NCBI GenBank assembly: GCA_958366705.1 | Contig: CATXCB010000008.1 | Span: 1-64,000, forward strand | DNA from: an uncultured bacterium | GTDB lineage: Bacteria; Cyanobacteriota; Vampirovibrionia; Gastranaerophilales; Gastranaerophilaceae | Length of the DNA: 64,000 bases | Direction: 5' to 3' | Part shown: positions 8,210 through 16,745 of the stretch, in pieces | Numbering within the stretch: position 1 is the stretch's first letter | How the letters are laid out: the number at the start of each line of letters is the position of its first letter | Translations under genes and position numbers: made by a program | Notes under the pieces: generated by a model | The model's database searches: none | What the model saw: only the letters and a program-made list of their open reading frames with translations | What the model was told of the DNA's origin: nothing

Positions 8210-11200
8210 CTAACTTTCTGCAAGAACTCTATCTAAACAGGCTTTAGCTGAATACTGCCATTCTCTATATGTAATACGTTTAACCCTAAATCCGCAGCGT
8301 TCCAGGATAGCTTGTTTTTTCATATTAGAAATACTTTGTTTTTTGCTATCTTCAACCCCGTCGATTTCAATAATAAAACTATCATCAACAAGTAAATCTG
8401 CACTTAGCCCTGCAATATCAGCTCCTGCAATTACTTTATGGTCAAGATTTTTTATTGCAGTTGCAATCTCTTTTTCAAGCTTATTTTTATATATATTTTC
8501 ATCTATTTCGTTATTAGCAAGAGAAATTTTACGTTCCTGATACTGCTTAATAAAAGAAACATAATTTCTAAAGTGACCTTCTGGCATTGTTTCAATATCA
8601 TGCGATACAAAATTTATACATTTACTTCTTGCTCTCGTAATCGCAACGTTAAATAAATTAGGTTTCTGTAAGAATGTAATACTTTGCGGATATGAATTAT
8701 TAGCAAATGCCCAGGACATAAGAATAATGTCTCGTTCATCCCCTTGAAAAGTATGAGCTGTACCGATTTCTATCTGGTGTTTTTTAATCATATAATCAGA
8801 TAAAACTTTTGGTACTGAAATTTTTAATTGTTCAACCTGAGCTCTGAACGGCGAAATTATACCAACAGTAACAGGTTTTTCCGGATTTTTACGTTCATCT
8901 TCAATAATAATTTCATGGAGCGTCTTAACAAGAGCTTCAATTTCAGGTAAGTTTCTTGTTGCATCCGCATCCACCTTACCATCCGGAACAGTAATCAAAT
9001 CCAGAACATTATCTTCTGTTGAATCCTTTTTCATCACACGAATTCTGTCAGAATAAAACTCATGGTTTGAAAAATTGATAATTGGCGGAAGACTTCTAAA
9101 ATGTTCATCAAGCATAACAGAATTCATTGAATAATAATCAGCCAAATCAAACATTGAATTAGTTCTGAATCTCCACATCAATTGATATTTATCAGGAATT
9201 CCGTACTGGCTCAAGAAAGATTGTTCTTTGGCTTTTTCAAGGAATGACAAATGTGGAAGTTGCTTATCATCCCCAACAACCACAGTTTTTTTCGCTCTGT
9301 ACATTATAGGGAAACAACTCGCAATATCACATTGAGAAGCTTCATCAATAATTGCAACATCAAACATGCCCGGTTTTAAAGGCAATGAATCTGATACAGC
9401 ATAAGTAGTCACGCACCAGCAAGGAAATGCTTCCAATAGAGGTTTAAAATCTTCTTCCTCTAATATTCTGCTTTGAAGATTTTTACGTCGCTCAACAAGA
9501 GACATCGCATGAACTTTAATTCTGCGTCTTTTCTTTTCATCTCGTAAAAGAGCTTTTATTGCCTCACGTCTTGTACTTTTTAAAATATTTACCGCAAGTT
9601 TATTTTGTTTGCGTTTCATCTGACGAATCTGTTCCATCATCACATGGAGATTCCCTGTTTTTTGAATATCAGATTCTATTTTACGCAGTTTCCACTTTTG
9701 AGTAATAAAATCAAGTTCAACTTTTAACCTGTCAAGATTTTCAGGTTCAACTTCAAAATCTTTGATATCAAGAATTTTCTTTAACTGCCTTAAACTTGAC
9801 ATATTCGCAAAACTTGCAAAAAATCCTGATTTTTCCATATTAGCAGTCAAAGTTTTTATAACATCCGATACATTATCAATTTCCGATTTTTTTAATGCTC
9901 TTTTGATATATTGAAGCTCCCCGACATTTACTGCCTGCTGCTGAATTTCAGCTTTCAAATCATGCCAGCCTCTTTCCAGTTTAATTATTTTTTCACACTT
10001 AGCTTCAGTTTCACGCATACAATCTAAGTGTTGTCTCATATCTTTTACATCAGCAAAAATATAATCTTCAACATCATCGTCTAAATCTGCTTTACCTGAA
10101 AGTAAATCCTGCAATTTTAAACTAAGTTGTTTTTGATAATTCATACGTCCGGCTCTTAAGGCAAGATACGGAGCTCCAAGTTCATTTAATCTATCCGCCA
10201 CAACATCTACTGCCTTATCCATACGGGAAGCCACAAGAACTGTTTTGCCATTTGCGATTAAATGTGCTACTAAATTTACAATAGTTTGAGATTTACCGGT
10301 TCCCGGAGGCCCTTGAACAGCAACAAATTTACTATTTTCAATATTTTTAATAACTTTTTCCTGCGAATCACTCAATGAAAGAGGGGTTATAGGATAAAAT
10401 TCTTCCTCTGTATCTCGCAAAATACTTTTGTCTGGAGTTTGGGTATACTCATCATTTATTACGCTCAATGTAGTTTCACGATATACACCGCTCGGTTTTT
10501 CTGCAATTTGCATCAACTCATGCAAAACACCTGCTGTAACAGACGGTCTTTTTGTTAAAATAATTGCACTTTGATATGTTACACAGAGCTTTTTGATATC
10601 ACCAACAGGTTTAGATTTTTGCTCCTGAATTTCATCATCAATTATCTCATCCATATTTTCGCCTGTAATTTTTGTTTCAGACAAATCTTTAGACGAAGTT
10701 TCATCTTTTTCAACATTATCTTCATCCGCATCGTCAGATGAATCCTGAGAAATTTCAATATCAGGGATTAAGGATTTTAATGTTGTAAGAAAAATATCCA
10801 TTTTTTCTTTTGTAATAGGAAGTTCTGGTACAACATCCAGAATGCCCTCCAAAAATAAATCTACTTCATCATCATCATCGCCTTTTTTCAGAAGTGCAGC
10901 TAAAGCTCCGGTATTCAAAGACAAAATATCATCCTGTCTTACACAATTTATATTTACACCGTTACGTTCTAATTTACATGGAACATACAAAAGCGGAGTC
11001 AAAAATTCATTGCGTTTTTTTGATTTGCCGTTACGTCCAACCAAAAACATATAACCATAAATCAAATACTTATCTTTTGTACTCAAGTCACTTTGAATCA
11101 TAAGTTCTGTCAGGTTAGGGTTTGAACCGTCTAACTTCAAATATTCAAGACCTTGTGTAAGAAGAGTTTCATTATCCTTCAAGAAAATCCATTTATTATC

Positions 11201-11335
11201 TTTATCTCCTTTCAGGTTACGGAATGTAGAACTTTTTACTTCTTCTCTTACACAATCGTGAAGATACTGGCTCAACTTCTTTATAAAACTGTTATTAAAT
11301 GCCGAATTAAGTGCTTTTGTAGCTTCCTGTAACAT
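8210..11335 (-). CDS. DNA2/NAM7-type SF1 helicase with C-terminal PD-(D/E)XK-like domain
   Basis: The 1041-aa protein contains all SF1B helicase motifs: Walker A GPPGTGKSQT (341-350), Walker B DEAS (664-667), GDDKQLP (688-694), GIISPFRAQVEQ, HTFQGDERD and NVAITRARSK. A long charged insertion lies between motifs I and II (about 420-620) and an acidic stretch at about 150-245. The last 80 residues (ADLLVDDSFIIEIDG, Asp980-Glu990, then Lys-rich helix and GFRVKRITYREW) look like the small Vsr/DUF559-type nuclease fold common in such helicases. It could act in repair, RNA metabolism or phage defence; context does not decide. It is a single gene with AGGA before the ATG. Confidence 0.82.
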   Translation of the reverse strand: MLQEATKALNSAFNNSFIKKLSQYLHDCVREEVKSSTFRNLKGDKDNKWIFLKDNETLLTQGLEYLKLDGSNPNLTELMIQSDLSTKDKYLIYGYMFLVGRNGKSKKRNEFLTPLLYVPCKLERNGVNINCVRQDDILSLNTGALAALLKKGDDDDEVDLFLEGILDVVPELPITKEKMDIFLTTLKSLIPDIEISQDSSDDADEDNVEKDETSSKDLSETKITGENMDEIIDDEIQEQKSKPVGDIKKLCVTYQSAIILTKRPSVTAGVLHELMQIAEKPSGVYRETTLSVINDEYTQTPDKSILRDTEEEFYPITPLSLSDSQEKVIKNIENSKFVAVQGPPGTGKSQTIVNLVAHLIANGKTVLVASRMDKAVDVVADRLNELGAPYLALRAGRMNYQKQLSLKLQDLLSGKADLDDDVEDYIFADVKDMRQHLDCMRETEAKCEKIIKLERGWHDLKAEIQQQAVNVGELQYIKRALKKSEIDNVSDVIKTLTANMEKSGFFASFANMSSLRQLKKILDIKDFEVEPENLDRLKVELDFITQKWKLRKIESDIQKTGNLHVMMEQIRQMKRKQNKLAVNILKSTRREAIKALLRDEKKRRRIKVHAMSLVERRKNLQSRILEEEDFKPLLEAFPCWCVTTYAVSDSLPLKPGMFDVAIIDEASQCDIASCFPIMYRAKKTVVVGDDKQLPHLSFLEKAKEQSFLSQYGIPDKYQLMWRFRTNSMFDLADYYSMNSVMLDEHFRSLPPIINFSNHEFYSDRIRVMKKDSTEDNVLDLITVPDGKVDADATRNLPEIEALVKTLHEIIIEDERKNPEKPVTVGIISPFRAQVEQLKISVPKVLSDYMIKKHQIEIGTAHTFQGDERDIILMSWAFANNSYPQSITFLQKPNLFNVAITRARSKCINFVSHDIETMPEGHFRNYVSFIKQYQERKISLANNEIDENIYKNKLEKEIATAIKNLDHKVIAGADIAGLSADLLVDDSFIIEIDGVEDSKKQSISNMKKQAILERCGFRVKRITYREWQYSAKACLDRVLAES

Positions 11336-11390
11336 GCTTTTCCTTCTTATTATTAAAAACTATTGTCTTCCATTTTATACCATTTTACGC

Positions 11391-11396
11391 TAAAAT
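11391..11396 (+). promoter_or_regulatory. Candidate -10 box very close to the CCA-transferase ATG
   Basis: TAAAAT ends 6 bases before the ATG at 11403, with a weak -35 TTCCAT at 11368-11373 (17-base spacer). No Shine-Dalgarno is visible, so a leaderless transcript starting at or near the ATG is possible. Confidence 0.35.
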
Positions 11397-11402
11397 CAAC
11401 GT

Positions 11403-12503
11403 ATGAACATCATCAATTTACATGATAAAAACCTGTTTTATATCGGCGGAGTTATAAGAGACAAAATTTTAGGCAAAAAAAGTTTTGATATCGACATAAC
11501 ATATGTCGGAAATGCAATTGAATTTGCAAAAACAATACCTAATGCTGAAATAATCCAAGTAAACGAACCTTTTGGAACAGTAAGGATTAAACTTAATGGA
11601 GAAGAAATCGATATAGCCTCTACAAGATGCGAAACCTATCCACAAAAAGGTCATCTTCCTGTTGTGGGAAATATAGGCTGCTCATTGAAAGATGATGTTC
11701 TAAGACGAGATTTTACAATTAACGCAATGGCTGAATCAACTCTCACCGGAGAAATCATTGATTACACAGGGGGTTTAGAAGATATTAAGAACAAAACTCT
11801 TAGAACATTACACAACAATAGTTTTATTGATGACCCTACAAGAATTGTTAGAGGTTTAAAATTTGCAGTACGCTTTGGATTTGAACTTGAACCGCAAACA
11901 AAAAAACTTCAAGATGAATACCTTAAAAATATCAATTATGATATGTCATACAAAAGACTAAAAAAAGAATTAATTGAAACATTCAATCTTAATTCTCAAA
12001 AAGCTTTTGAAATATTTATAAAACAAAAAATTTATAAACTAATCGCTCCACAAGAATTTGAATTACCAAAAGTAAATTTGGAAGAAATTATAAAAACACA
12101 TAAACCAAAAAATATTTGGATAATATATGTCGGACTATTGCCTGATATCTCTACTCTGCCACTAACAAAGCAAGAGAAAAAAATTGTTGATGATTTCAAA
12201 AATTTAAAAGAAAAAATATTCAATAATGATTTTGAAATTTACAAAAACTTTGAAGGAATAAATCTCGAAAGTATCATAATGTTTGCCACAGTAAATTACG
12301 AAATCGCGGCTAAATATCTGGAACACTTACAAAAAATAAAACTTGAAATTACAGGAAACGATTTGCAGCTCCTTGGCATATCACCGTCTATCAAATATCA
12401 AAAATGTTTTGATTTTATTTTAGAAGAAAAAATTAAAAATCCTGAGATGGATAAATCTCAGGAAATTCAATTAGCTAAAAAATATTTTTTGAAATCTATT
12501 TAA
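11403..12503 (+). CDS. CCA tRNA nucleotidyltransferase / poly(A) polymerase family protein
   Basis: The 366-aa class II nucleotidyltransferase has the head-domain motifs FYIGGVIRDKILG, FDIDIT (catalytic Asp pair), RRDFTINAMA and the neck motif DDPTRIVRGLKFAVRFGFE. The family adds CCA, CC or A to tRNA 3' ends; CCA against split CC/A activity cannot be told apart here. The C-terminal half is divergent and no HD phosphohydrolase domain is visible. It ends tail-to-tail with an 8-bp overlap into the convergent lipoprotein gene. It lacks a Shine-Dalgarno sequence. Confidence 0.85.
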   Translation: MNIINLHDKNLFYIGGVIRDKILGKKSFDIDITYVGNAIEFAKTIPNAEIIQVNEPFGTVRIKLNGEEIDIASTRCETYPQKGHLPVVGNIGCSLKDDVLRRDFTINAMAESTLTGEIIDYTGGLEDIKNKTLRTLHNNSFIDDPTRIVRGLKFAVRFGFELEPQTKKLQDEYLKNINYDMSYKRLKKELIETFNLNSQKAFEIFIKQKIYKLIAPQEFELPKVNLEEIIKTHKPKNIWIIYVGLLPDISTLPLTKQEKKIVDDFKNLKEKIFNNDFEIYKNFEGINLESIIMFATVNYEIAAKYLEHLQKIKLEITGNDLQLLGISPSIKYQKCFDFILEEKIKNPEMDKSQEIQLAKKYFLKSI

Positions 12504-13281
12504 TTCCAAAACTTTCTTGTATTTTTTTAAGGTTGCCGTTTCGTGTTTCTAAATCAATAACATTATTTACAGCTTTTATTAAATCTTTTGATTCTGATCC
12601 TTTTCTGAAAGCAACGGCATAAGGTTCTTTAGAATAACGTTTTGGCAAAAGTTCAACACTACTATCTTTTAATACCAAACCTAATAAAATTGTGTCATCA
12701 GATACTATAGCATCAGCTTTGCCATTTTTCAAAGCCTTAAAAGCTTCTGTATAGGTTTTATATCCTCTTATACCAACATTAGGAACTGCAGCTCTCAAAC
12801 TTCGTTCACTGGTTGAGCCAAAAACAATAATTGCACGCTTGCCATTCAAATCTCTCAGAGTTTTTATTTTACTTCCTTTTTTAACAAGAACAGCCTGACC
12901 TGCGGTGTAATACGGATTCGAGAAATCCAAAATTTCCTGACGTTTTGGAGTAATAGACATTGTTGCAACTATCATATCTATATCTCCGGAATACAGCTTC
13001 ATCATCCTATCTGAAGCCGTAACAGGCACAAATTCAACTTTTTTATCACTGCCAAGAATACCACGTGCAATAAGTCTGGATAATGCAGCATCATAACCGG
13101 CAAAGTGACCTTTTTTATCCATATACCCAAACGGGTAAGTATCAGTTTTTACACCGACAATAAGTTTATCTCTTTTTATTATATTATTCAAATCATTCGT
13201 TAACGGCTCATCCTGTTTATTCACGCAACCGCAGCAAACAAACATAACCAGCATTAATAACGATATTATTTTTTTATACAT
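12496..13281 (-). CDS. Family 3 solute-binding lipoprotein (amino-acid ABC transporter type)
   Basis: I start this at the ATG at 13281 (MYKKIISLLMLVMFVCCGCV), 9 bases after AGAGG. The open frame extends 13 codons further upstream without a ribosome site. The N-terminus is a lipoprotein signal ending at a Cys (VCCGC). The body has the SBP_bac_3 pattern: IIKRDKLIVGVKTDTYPFGY, GYDAALSRLIA, DMIVATMSITPKR and GSTSERSLRAA. It should deliver a polar amino acid or similar ligand from the periplasm, but no permease or ATPase lies nearby, so it is an orphan receptor or shares a distant transporter. Confidence 0.85.
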   Translation of the reverse strand: MYKKIISLLMLVMFVCCGCVNKQDEPLTNDLNNIIKRDKLIVGVKTDTYPFGYMDKKGHFAGYDAALSRLIARGILGSDKKVEFVPVTASDRMMKLYSGDIDMIVATMSITPKRQEILDFSNPYYTAGQAVLVKKGSKIKTLRDLNGKRAIIVFGSTSERSLRAAVPNVGIRGYKTYTEAFKALKNGKADAIVSDDTILLGLVLKDSSVELLPKRYSKEPYAVAFRKGSESKDLIKAVNNVIDLETRNGNLKKIQESFGIK

Positions 13282-13305
13282 AAATTCAAACCTCTTTTTT
13301 AATTC

Positions 13306-13333
13306 ATCATACCTTATCAAAAAAACAAGTCAA
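13306..13333 (-). promoter_or_regulatory. Promoter of the solute-binding lipoprotein gene
   Basis: Reverse strand -35 TTGACT (13333-13328), 16-base spacer, -10 TATGAT (13311-13306), 25 bases upstream of the chosen ATG. It falls inside the longer open frame, which supports the shorter start. Confidence 0.65.
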
Positions 13334-13381
13334 AAAAGTTAAATATATTTATTTTTTTTAATTTTAAGATATTATTACATT

Positions 13382-13879
13382 ATGAAGACAATAACAATCA
13401 TAGGCATGATGGGCTCGGGCAAAACTACACTTGGAAAACTTTTGGGCAAAAAACTGGGTTTAGAATCTGTTGATATTGATTCTGCCATCGAAGAACAGAC
13501 AGGTGAGAGCATTTCTGAAATCTTTTCAAAATACGGAGAAGAACATTTCAGAACCCTTGAAAAAAATACAATTAAAAACATTTTCAACTCTGAAAACAAA
13601 ATAATCTCAACCGGCGGCGGAGCTTTTGAAAATAAAGAAACAAGAGATTTATTGATAAATAATTCAATCGTTATATATTTGAAAACAACACCGGAAATTA
13701 TTTTTGAACGAATAAAAAATAACACTCAAAGACCGCTGCTAAAAAATAATATGACAACAGATAAAATATCAGAAATTTTAGCCGGCAGACAAAAAAATTA
13801 CGAACTGGCACATCACACTATTGTTACAGACAACAAAAATCCGAATGAAATAATGGGAGAAATTTTAGGAGTTCTATAA
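13382..13879 (+). CDS. aroK: Shikimate kinase
   Basis: The 165-aa P-loop kinase phosphorylates shikimate at the 3-hydroxyl in aromatic amino-acid synthesis. It shows Walker A GMMGSGKT (8-15), the shikimate-binding DID (32-34), FRTLE and STGGGAF. The LID arginine region is NTQRPLLK. The stop overlaps the aroB start by one base (TAATG), so the pair is coupled. There is no Shine-Dalgarno; a TAAGAT box ends 12 bases before the ATG, consistent with a very short or absent leader. Confidence 0.95.
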   Translation: MKTITIIGMMGSGKTTLGKLLGKKLGLESVDIDSAIEEQTGESISEIFSKYGEEHFRTLEKNTIKNIFNSENKIISTGGGAFENKETRDLLINNSIVIYLKTTPEIIFERIKNNTQRPLLKNNMTTDKISEILAGRQKNYELAHHTIVTDNKNPNEIMGEILGVL

Positions 13880-14952
13880 TGGAAAAATTAGAAGTTAATA
13901 TAAAAGAAAAAAATCTATCTTATCCGATAATTATAAATAATGATGATATAGAAAATCTAAAATTTACAATCCTGAATCAAATTGGGAATAAAAATTATAT
14001 TGTAATTTTCAGCAAAAAAGTTTATAAATTATATTCAAAAACATTAGACTTTCCAAAAGATAAAATATTTATATTAAAAGATGGAGAAAACGAAAAAAAC
14101 TTTAAAAACTATAAAAAAATCTTAAACTTTGCACTATCAAAAAAATTAACACGAGAAGACGCAATTATCGCAATAGGCGGCGGGGTTATCGGAGATATTG
14201 CCGGGTTTGCAGCATCAACTTATATGCGGGGAATAAACTTTATTCAGGTGCCAACCACTCTTTTAGCCTGCACAGACAGCTCGGTTGGCGGAAAAGTTGC
14301 AGTAAATTCAAAATACGGCAAAAACTTAATTGGAGCATTTTACCAACCAAAAGCTGTTTTTATCAATGTAAATTTCTTAAAAACTCTTGATGAACGCCAG
14401 TTTAAAAGCGGACTTGGTGAAGTTGTAAAATACGGATTTATCGAAAACAGCTGTCTGCAAAATAATGAATACTCTCTAATAAACTTTTTAACAGAAAATT
14501 ATAAAAAAATTCTATCTAAAGATATTCTTACAATGATTGAACTTATAAAAATCTGCATAAGTTTAAAAATTTCAGTAGTAGAGCAAGATGAAAAAGAAAG
14601 CGGATTGCGCAAAATTTTGAATTTTGGTCATACATACGGACACGCAGTTGAAACTATCACAAACTACAAAAAATATACCCATGGCGAATGCGTTGCAGAA
14701 GGAATATATTATGCCCTGAATCTTGCGATAAAACTAAATTTAATTGATAAAGAATACAAATTTTTATGTGAAGATTTATTGAAAAAATTTGATTTCAATT
14801 CTATGCCGCATTTTGATAAAAATAAAATTTTACAAATAATATCATCAGATAAAAAAGCTACAGATAAATACATTTCATTTATTCTGCCTTATGAATATGC
14901 AAAAGTTAAAGAACAACACTTTACCAGAGAAGAATTGTTTTCATTGCTATAA
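13879..14952 (+). CDS. aroB: 3-dehydroquinate synthase
   Basis: The 357-aa NAD- and metal-dependent enzyme converts DAHP to 3-dehydroquinate, the second step of the shikimate pathway. Signatures are GGGVIGDIAGF (100-110), TYMRGINFIQVPTTLLACTD, SSVGGKVAVN, GLGEVVKYG and the metal-binding NFGHTYGHAVE. It forms a two-gene operon with aroK; pheA, a later step, is 10 kb away. Its length is typical of the family. Confidence 0.96.
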   Translation: MEKLEVNIKEKNLSYPIIINNDDIENLKFTILNQIGNKNYIVIFSKKVYKLYSKTLDFPKDKIFILKDGENEKNFKNYKKILNFALSKKLTREDAIIAIGGGVIGDIAGFAASTYMRGINFIQVPTTLLACTDSSVGGKVAVNSKYGKNLIGAFYQPKAVFINVNFLKTLDERQFKSGLGEVVKYGFIENSCLQNNEYSLINFLTENYKKILSKDILTMIELIKICISLKISVVEQDEKESGLRKILNFGHTYGHAVETITNYKKYTHGECVAEGIYYALNLAIKLNLIDKEYKFLCEDLLKKFDFNSMPHFDKNKILQIISSDKKATDKYISFILPYEYAKVKEQHFTREELFSLL

Positions 14953-14970
14953 CTATAAGGATTTAGAACA

Positions 14971-14988
14971 CTTAACAAACTTGTTAAG
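14971..14988. promoter_or_regulatory. Perfect palindrome overlapping the hxlR -35 region (candidate operator)
   Basis: CTTAACAA, two bases, TTGTTAAG forms a perfect 8-bp inverted repeat. It covers the -35 box at 14984-14989. There is no T-run after it, so it is not a good terminator for aroB. Autoregulation by the adjacent HxlR protein is an inference. Confidence 0.5.
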
Positions 14989-15012
14989 AAATAAAAGACA
15001 TGTTAGTATAAT
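14984..15012 (+). promoter_or_regulatory. Promoter of the HxlR regulator gene
   Basis: A -35 box TTAAGA (14984-14989), 17-base spacer and consensus -10 TATAAT (15007-15012). It overlaps the palindrome at 14971-14988. Confidence 0.6.
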
Positions 15013-15051
15013 AAAAGACTATAGTAACTAAAATATACTAATGGAGATTTT

Positions 15052-15399
15052 ATGAACTTTAAAGACCTACCTAAAAACCCTACTGAAGCTACATTAAAAA
15101 TGATAGGATGCAGATGGAAAATTCTAATTATAAAAGAGCTTCTAAATGGAACAAAAAGGTTTGGCGAATTAAAAAAGTCTGTAACAGGAATAACACAAAA
15201 AGTTTTGACCTCAAAACTCCGCAACCTCGAAGAAGCAGGGCTTGTTGAAAGAACTGTATACCCGCAGATTCCGCCAAAAGTAGAATACACACTGACAGAC
15301 GTCGGATACAGCCTCCGCCCTGTAATTGAATCAATGCATAATTGGGGAAAAGATTATAAAAAATATACCAAACTTCTGGAGAAAATGAAAATGAGCTAG
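15052..15399 (+). CDS. HxlR family winged-helix transcriptional regulator
   Basis: The 115-aa protein matches the HxlR family throughout: MIGCRWKILIIKELLNGTKR, FGELKKSVTGITQKVLTSKL (recognition helix), RNLEEAGLVERTVYPQIPPK and VEYTLTDVGYSLRP. The family members YodB and CatR in Bacillus sense quinones, diamide or hypochlorite through an N-terminal Cys. Here a Cys sits at the corresponding RWK-adjacent site (GCRWK), so redox sensing is plausible but inferred. GGAG precedes the ATG by 5 bases. Regulated genes are not identified. Confidence 0.92.
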   Translation: MNFKDLPKNPTEATLKMIGCRWKILIIKELLNGTKRFGELKKSVTGITQKVLTSKLRNLEEAGLVERTVYPQIPPKVEYTLTDVGYSLRPVIESMHNWGKDYKKYTKLLEKMKMS

Positions 15400-15426
15400 G
15401 TTTTACAACCCGGCTCATTTTTTATT
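15390..15426 (+). terminator. Terminator of the hxlR gene
   Basis: AATGAGC and an AGGTT segment pair with AACC and GGCTCATT across a TTAC loop, followed by TTTTTTATTT. The stem begins within the last codons of the gene. Confidence 0.65.
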
Positions 15427-15457
15427 TATAAAAATTCAATCTTAATTTAATAAATGA

Positions 15458-15661
15458 TTAGTCGCTTTCTGCAACAACGGTAGCAATCAAATCACCATAA
15501 CTGTTTACACAGCCATTTGTTTCCTCAACAATATATCTTAGTCCTTCTTTACCCTCAATAGATTTTTCCGCAAAATCCATTGCCTCATCATAATCTTTAA
15601 ATTCACCTACTAAATTTTTTGATAATTCAGACTTATCTTTTGCTGTATATACTTGAAACAT
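15458..15661 (-). CDS. Small protein of unknown function (67 aa)
   Basis: I do not recognise this family. It is acidic, starts MFQVYTAKDKSELSKNLVGE and ends in DLIATVVAESD. No membrane segment is present. A good ribosome-binding site (AGGAGA) lies 8 bases before the ATG, and it follows the YeiH-type gene by 42 bp on the same strand, so it is probably a real gene in that operon. The alternating charged and hydrophobic pattern suggests a small alpha/beta domain. Confidence 0.65.
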   Translation of the reverse strand: MFQVYTAKDKSELSKNLVGEFKDYDEAMDFAEKSIEGKEGLRYIVEETNGCVNSYGDLIATVVAESD

Positions 15662-15703
15662 AACACATCTCCTTTTCTTGCTACAATATTAACACAAAAA
15701 ATC

Positions 15704-16690
15704 TTACACAAACAAACGTGTAATAAACCATCCAAAAATTACTAACCAAATAAACATAATCAACGCCAGTAAAATTGGTTTCAAACCAAGCCCCTTAATT
15801 TTTTCAAAATTTGTTTCTACTCCAAGCGCAAACATTGCAATGGTAAGCAATAATACGTCAAACTCAACAATACTTGAAGTAATTACAGGTGGTATAATAT
15901 TCATAGAATTAATGCCACACATAACAACAAATAAAATTGCAAACCAAGGAACCGGAACTTTTGTTCTTTCAGTATTTGATTTTTTAGCAAGATAGCATCC
16001 AAGCATAAATAAATACGGAACAAGCATCATTACTCTCGTTAATTTTACAATCACAGCGGTATCAGTAACAATAGGAGAAATTGCACTCCCTGCAGCCACA
16101 ACCTGAGCCACTTCATGCACCGTAGAACCAATATATATACCAAACACATTTTCCGGTAAAAGCCCCAAACGGAACAATAATGGATATAAAAACATAGAAA
16201 TTGTTCCAAACAATACGACCGTAGAAACAGCTAAAGAAACCTTATGAGATTTAGCTTTTAACATAGAATCAGTCCCTAAAACTGCTGCAGCTCCACAAAC
16301 TGAAGAACCAATAGCCGTTAACATGCACAAATCTTTATCTAATTTAAATACTCTTGTTCCAAGATAATATCCCAGTAAATAGGTTGTAGTCAACATACAA
16401 ATATCTGCAATTAACCCCTGTCCACCAACTGCAAAAATTTGCTGAAAAGTAATTCTAAACCCATACAAAATTATTGCCAATCTTAATAACTTTTTACCGG
16501 AATAAGTTATACCATATCTTAAACTCCTCGGGATAAAACGTAAAAATAAATTTCCAATCAACATACCTACGATAATTGCTAAAGTTAAAGAATTTAAATT
16601 AATAGTCTTAAAAAAATCATATTTACATACAAAATAAGCAATTAGCGCAAAAACAAAACAGAAAATCACTCCCGGTAAATTTTTTTTCAT
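15704..16690 (-). CDS. YeiH-family putative sulfate/sulfite exporter (UPF0324)
   Basis: The 328-aa integral membrane protein has about ten hydrophobic segments. It has the UPF0324 signatures LGYYLGTRVFKLDK, MLTAIGSSVCGAAAVLGTDS and YIGSTVHEVAQVVAAG. Members are proposed to export sulfite or related sulfonates. It lies 55 bp downstream of a SulP anion transporter on the same strand, which supports a role in sulfur-oxyanion or other anion traffic; the actual ligand is not shown. GGAGG precedes the ATG by 4 bases. Confidence 0.88.
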   Translation of the reverse strand: MKKNLPGVIFCFVFALIAYFVCKYDFFKTINLNSLTLAIIVGMLIGNLFLRFIPRSLRYGITYSGKKLLRLAIILYGFRITFQQIFAVGGQGLIADICMLTTTYLLGYYLGTRVFKLDKDLCMLTAIGSSVCGAAAVLGTDSMLKAKSHKVSLAVSTVVLFGTISMFLYPLLFRLGLLPENVFGIYIGSTVHEVAQVVAAGSAISPIVTDTAVIVKLTRVMMLVPYLFMLGCYLAKKSNTERTKVPVPWFAILFVVMCGINSMNIIPPVITSSIVEFDVLLLTIAMFALGVETNFEKIKGLGLKPILLALIMFIWLVIFGWFITRLFV

Positions 16691-16745
16691 AAAACCTCCA
16701 TAGTCTTCAGATTTTTCTTATAACATAAAAAAAATATTTGAAAAA

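Noticed and set aside
15003..15418. Open frames antisense to hxlR
   Set aside because: The forward frame is a full-length HxlR protein; the antisense frames have no support.
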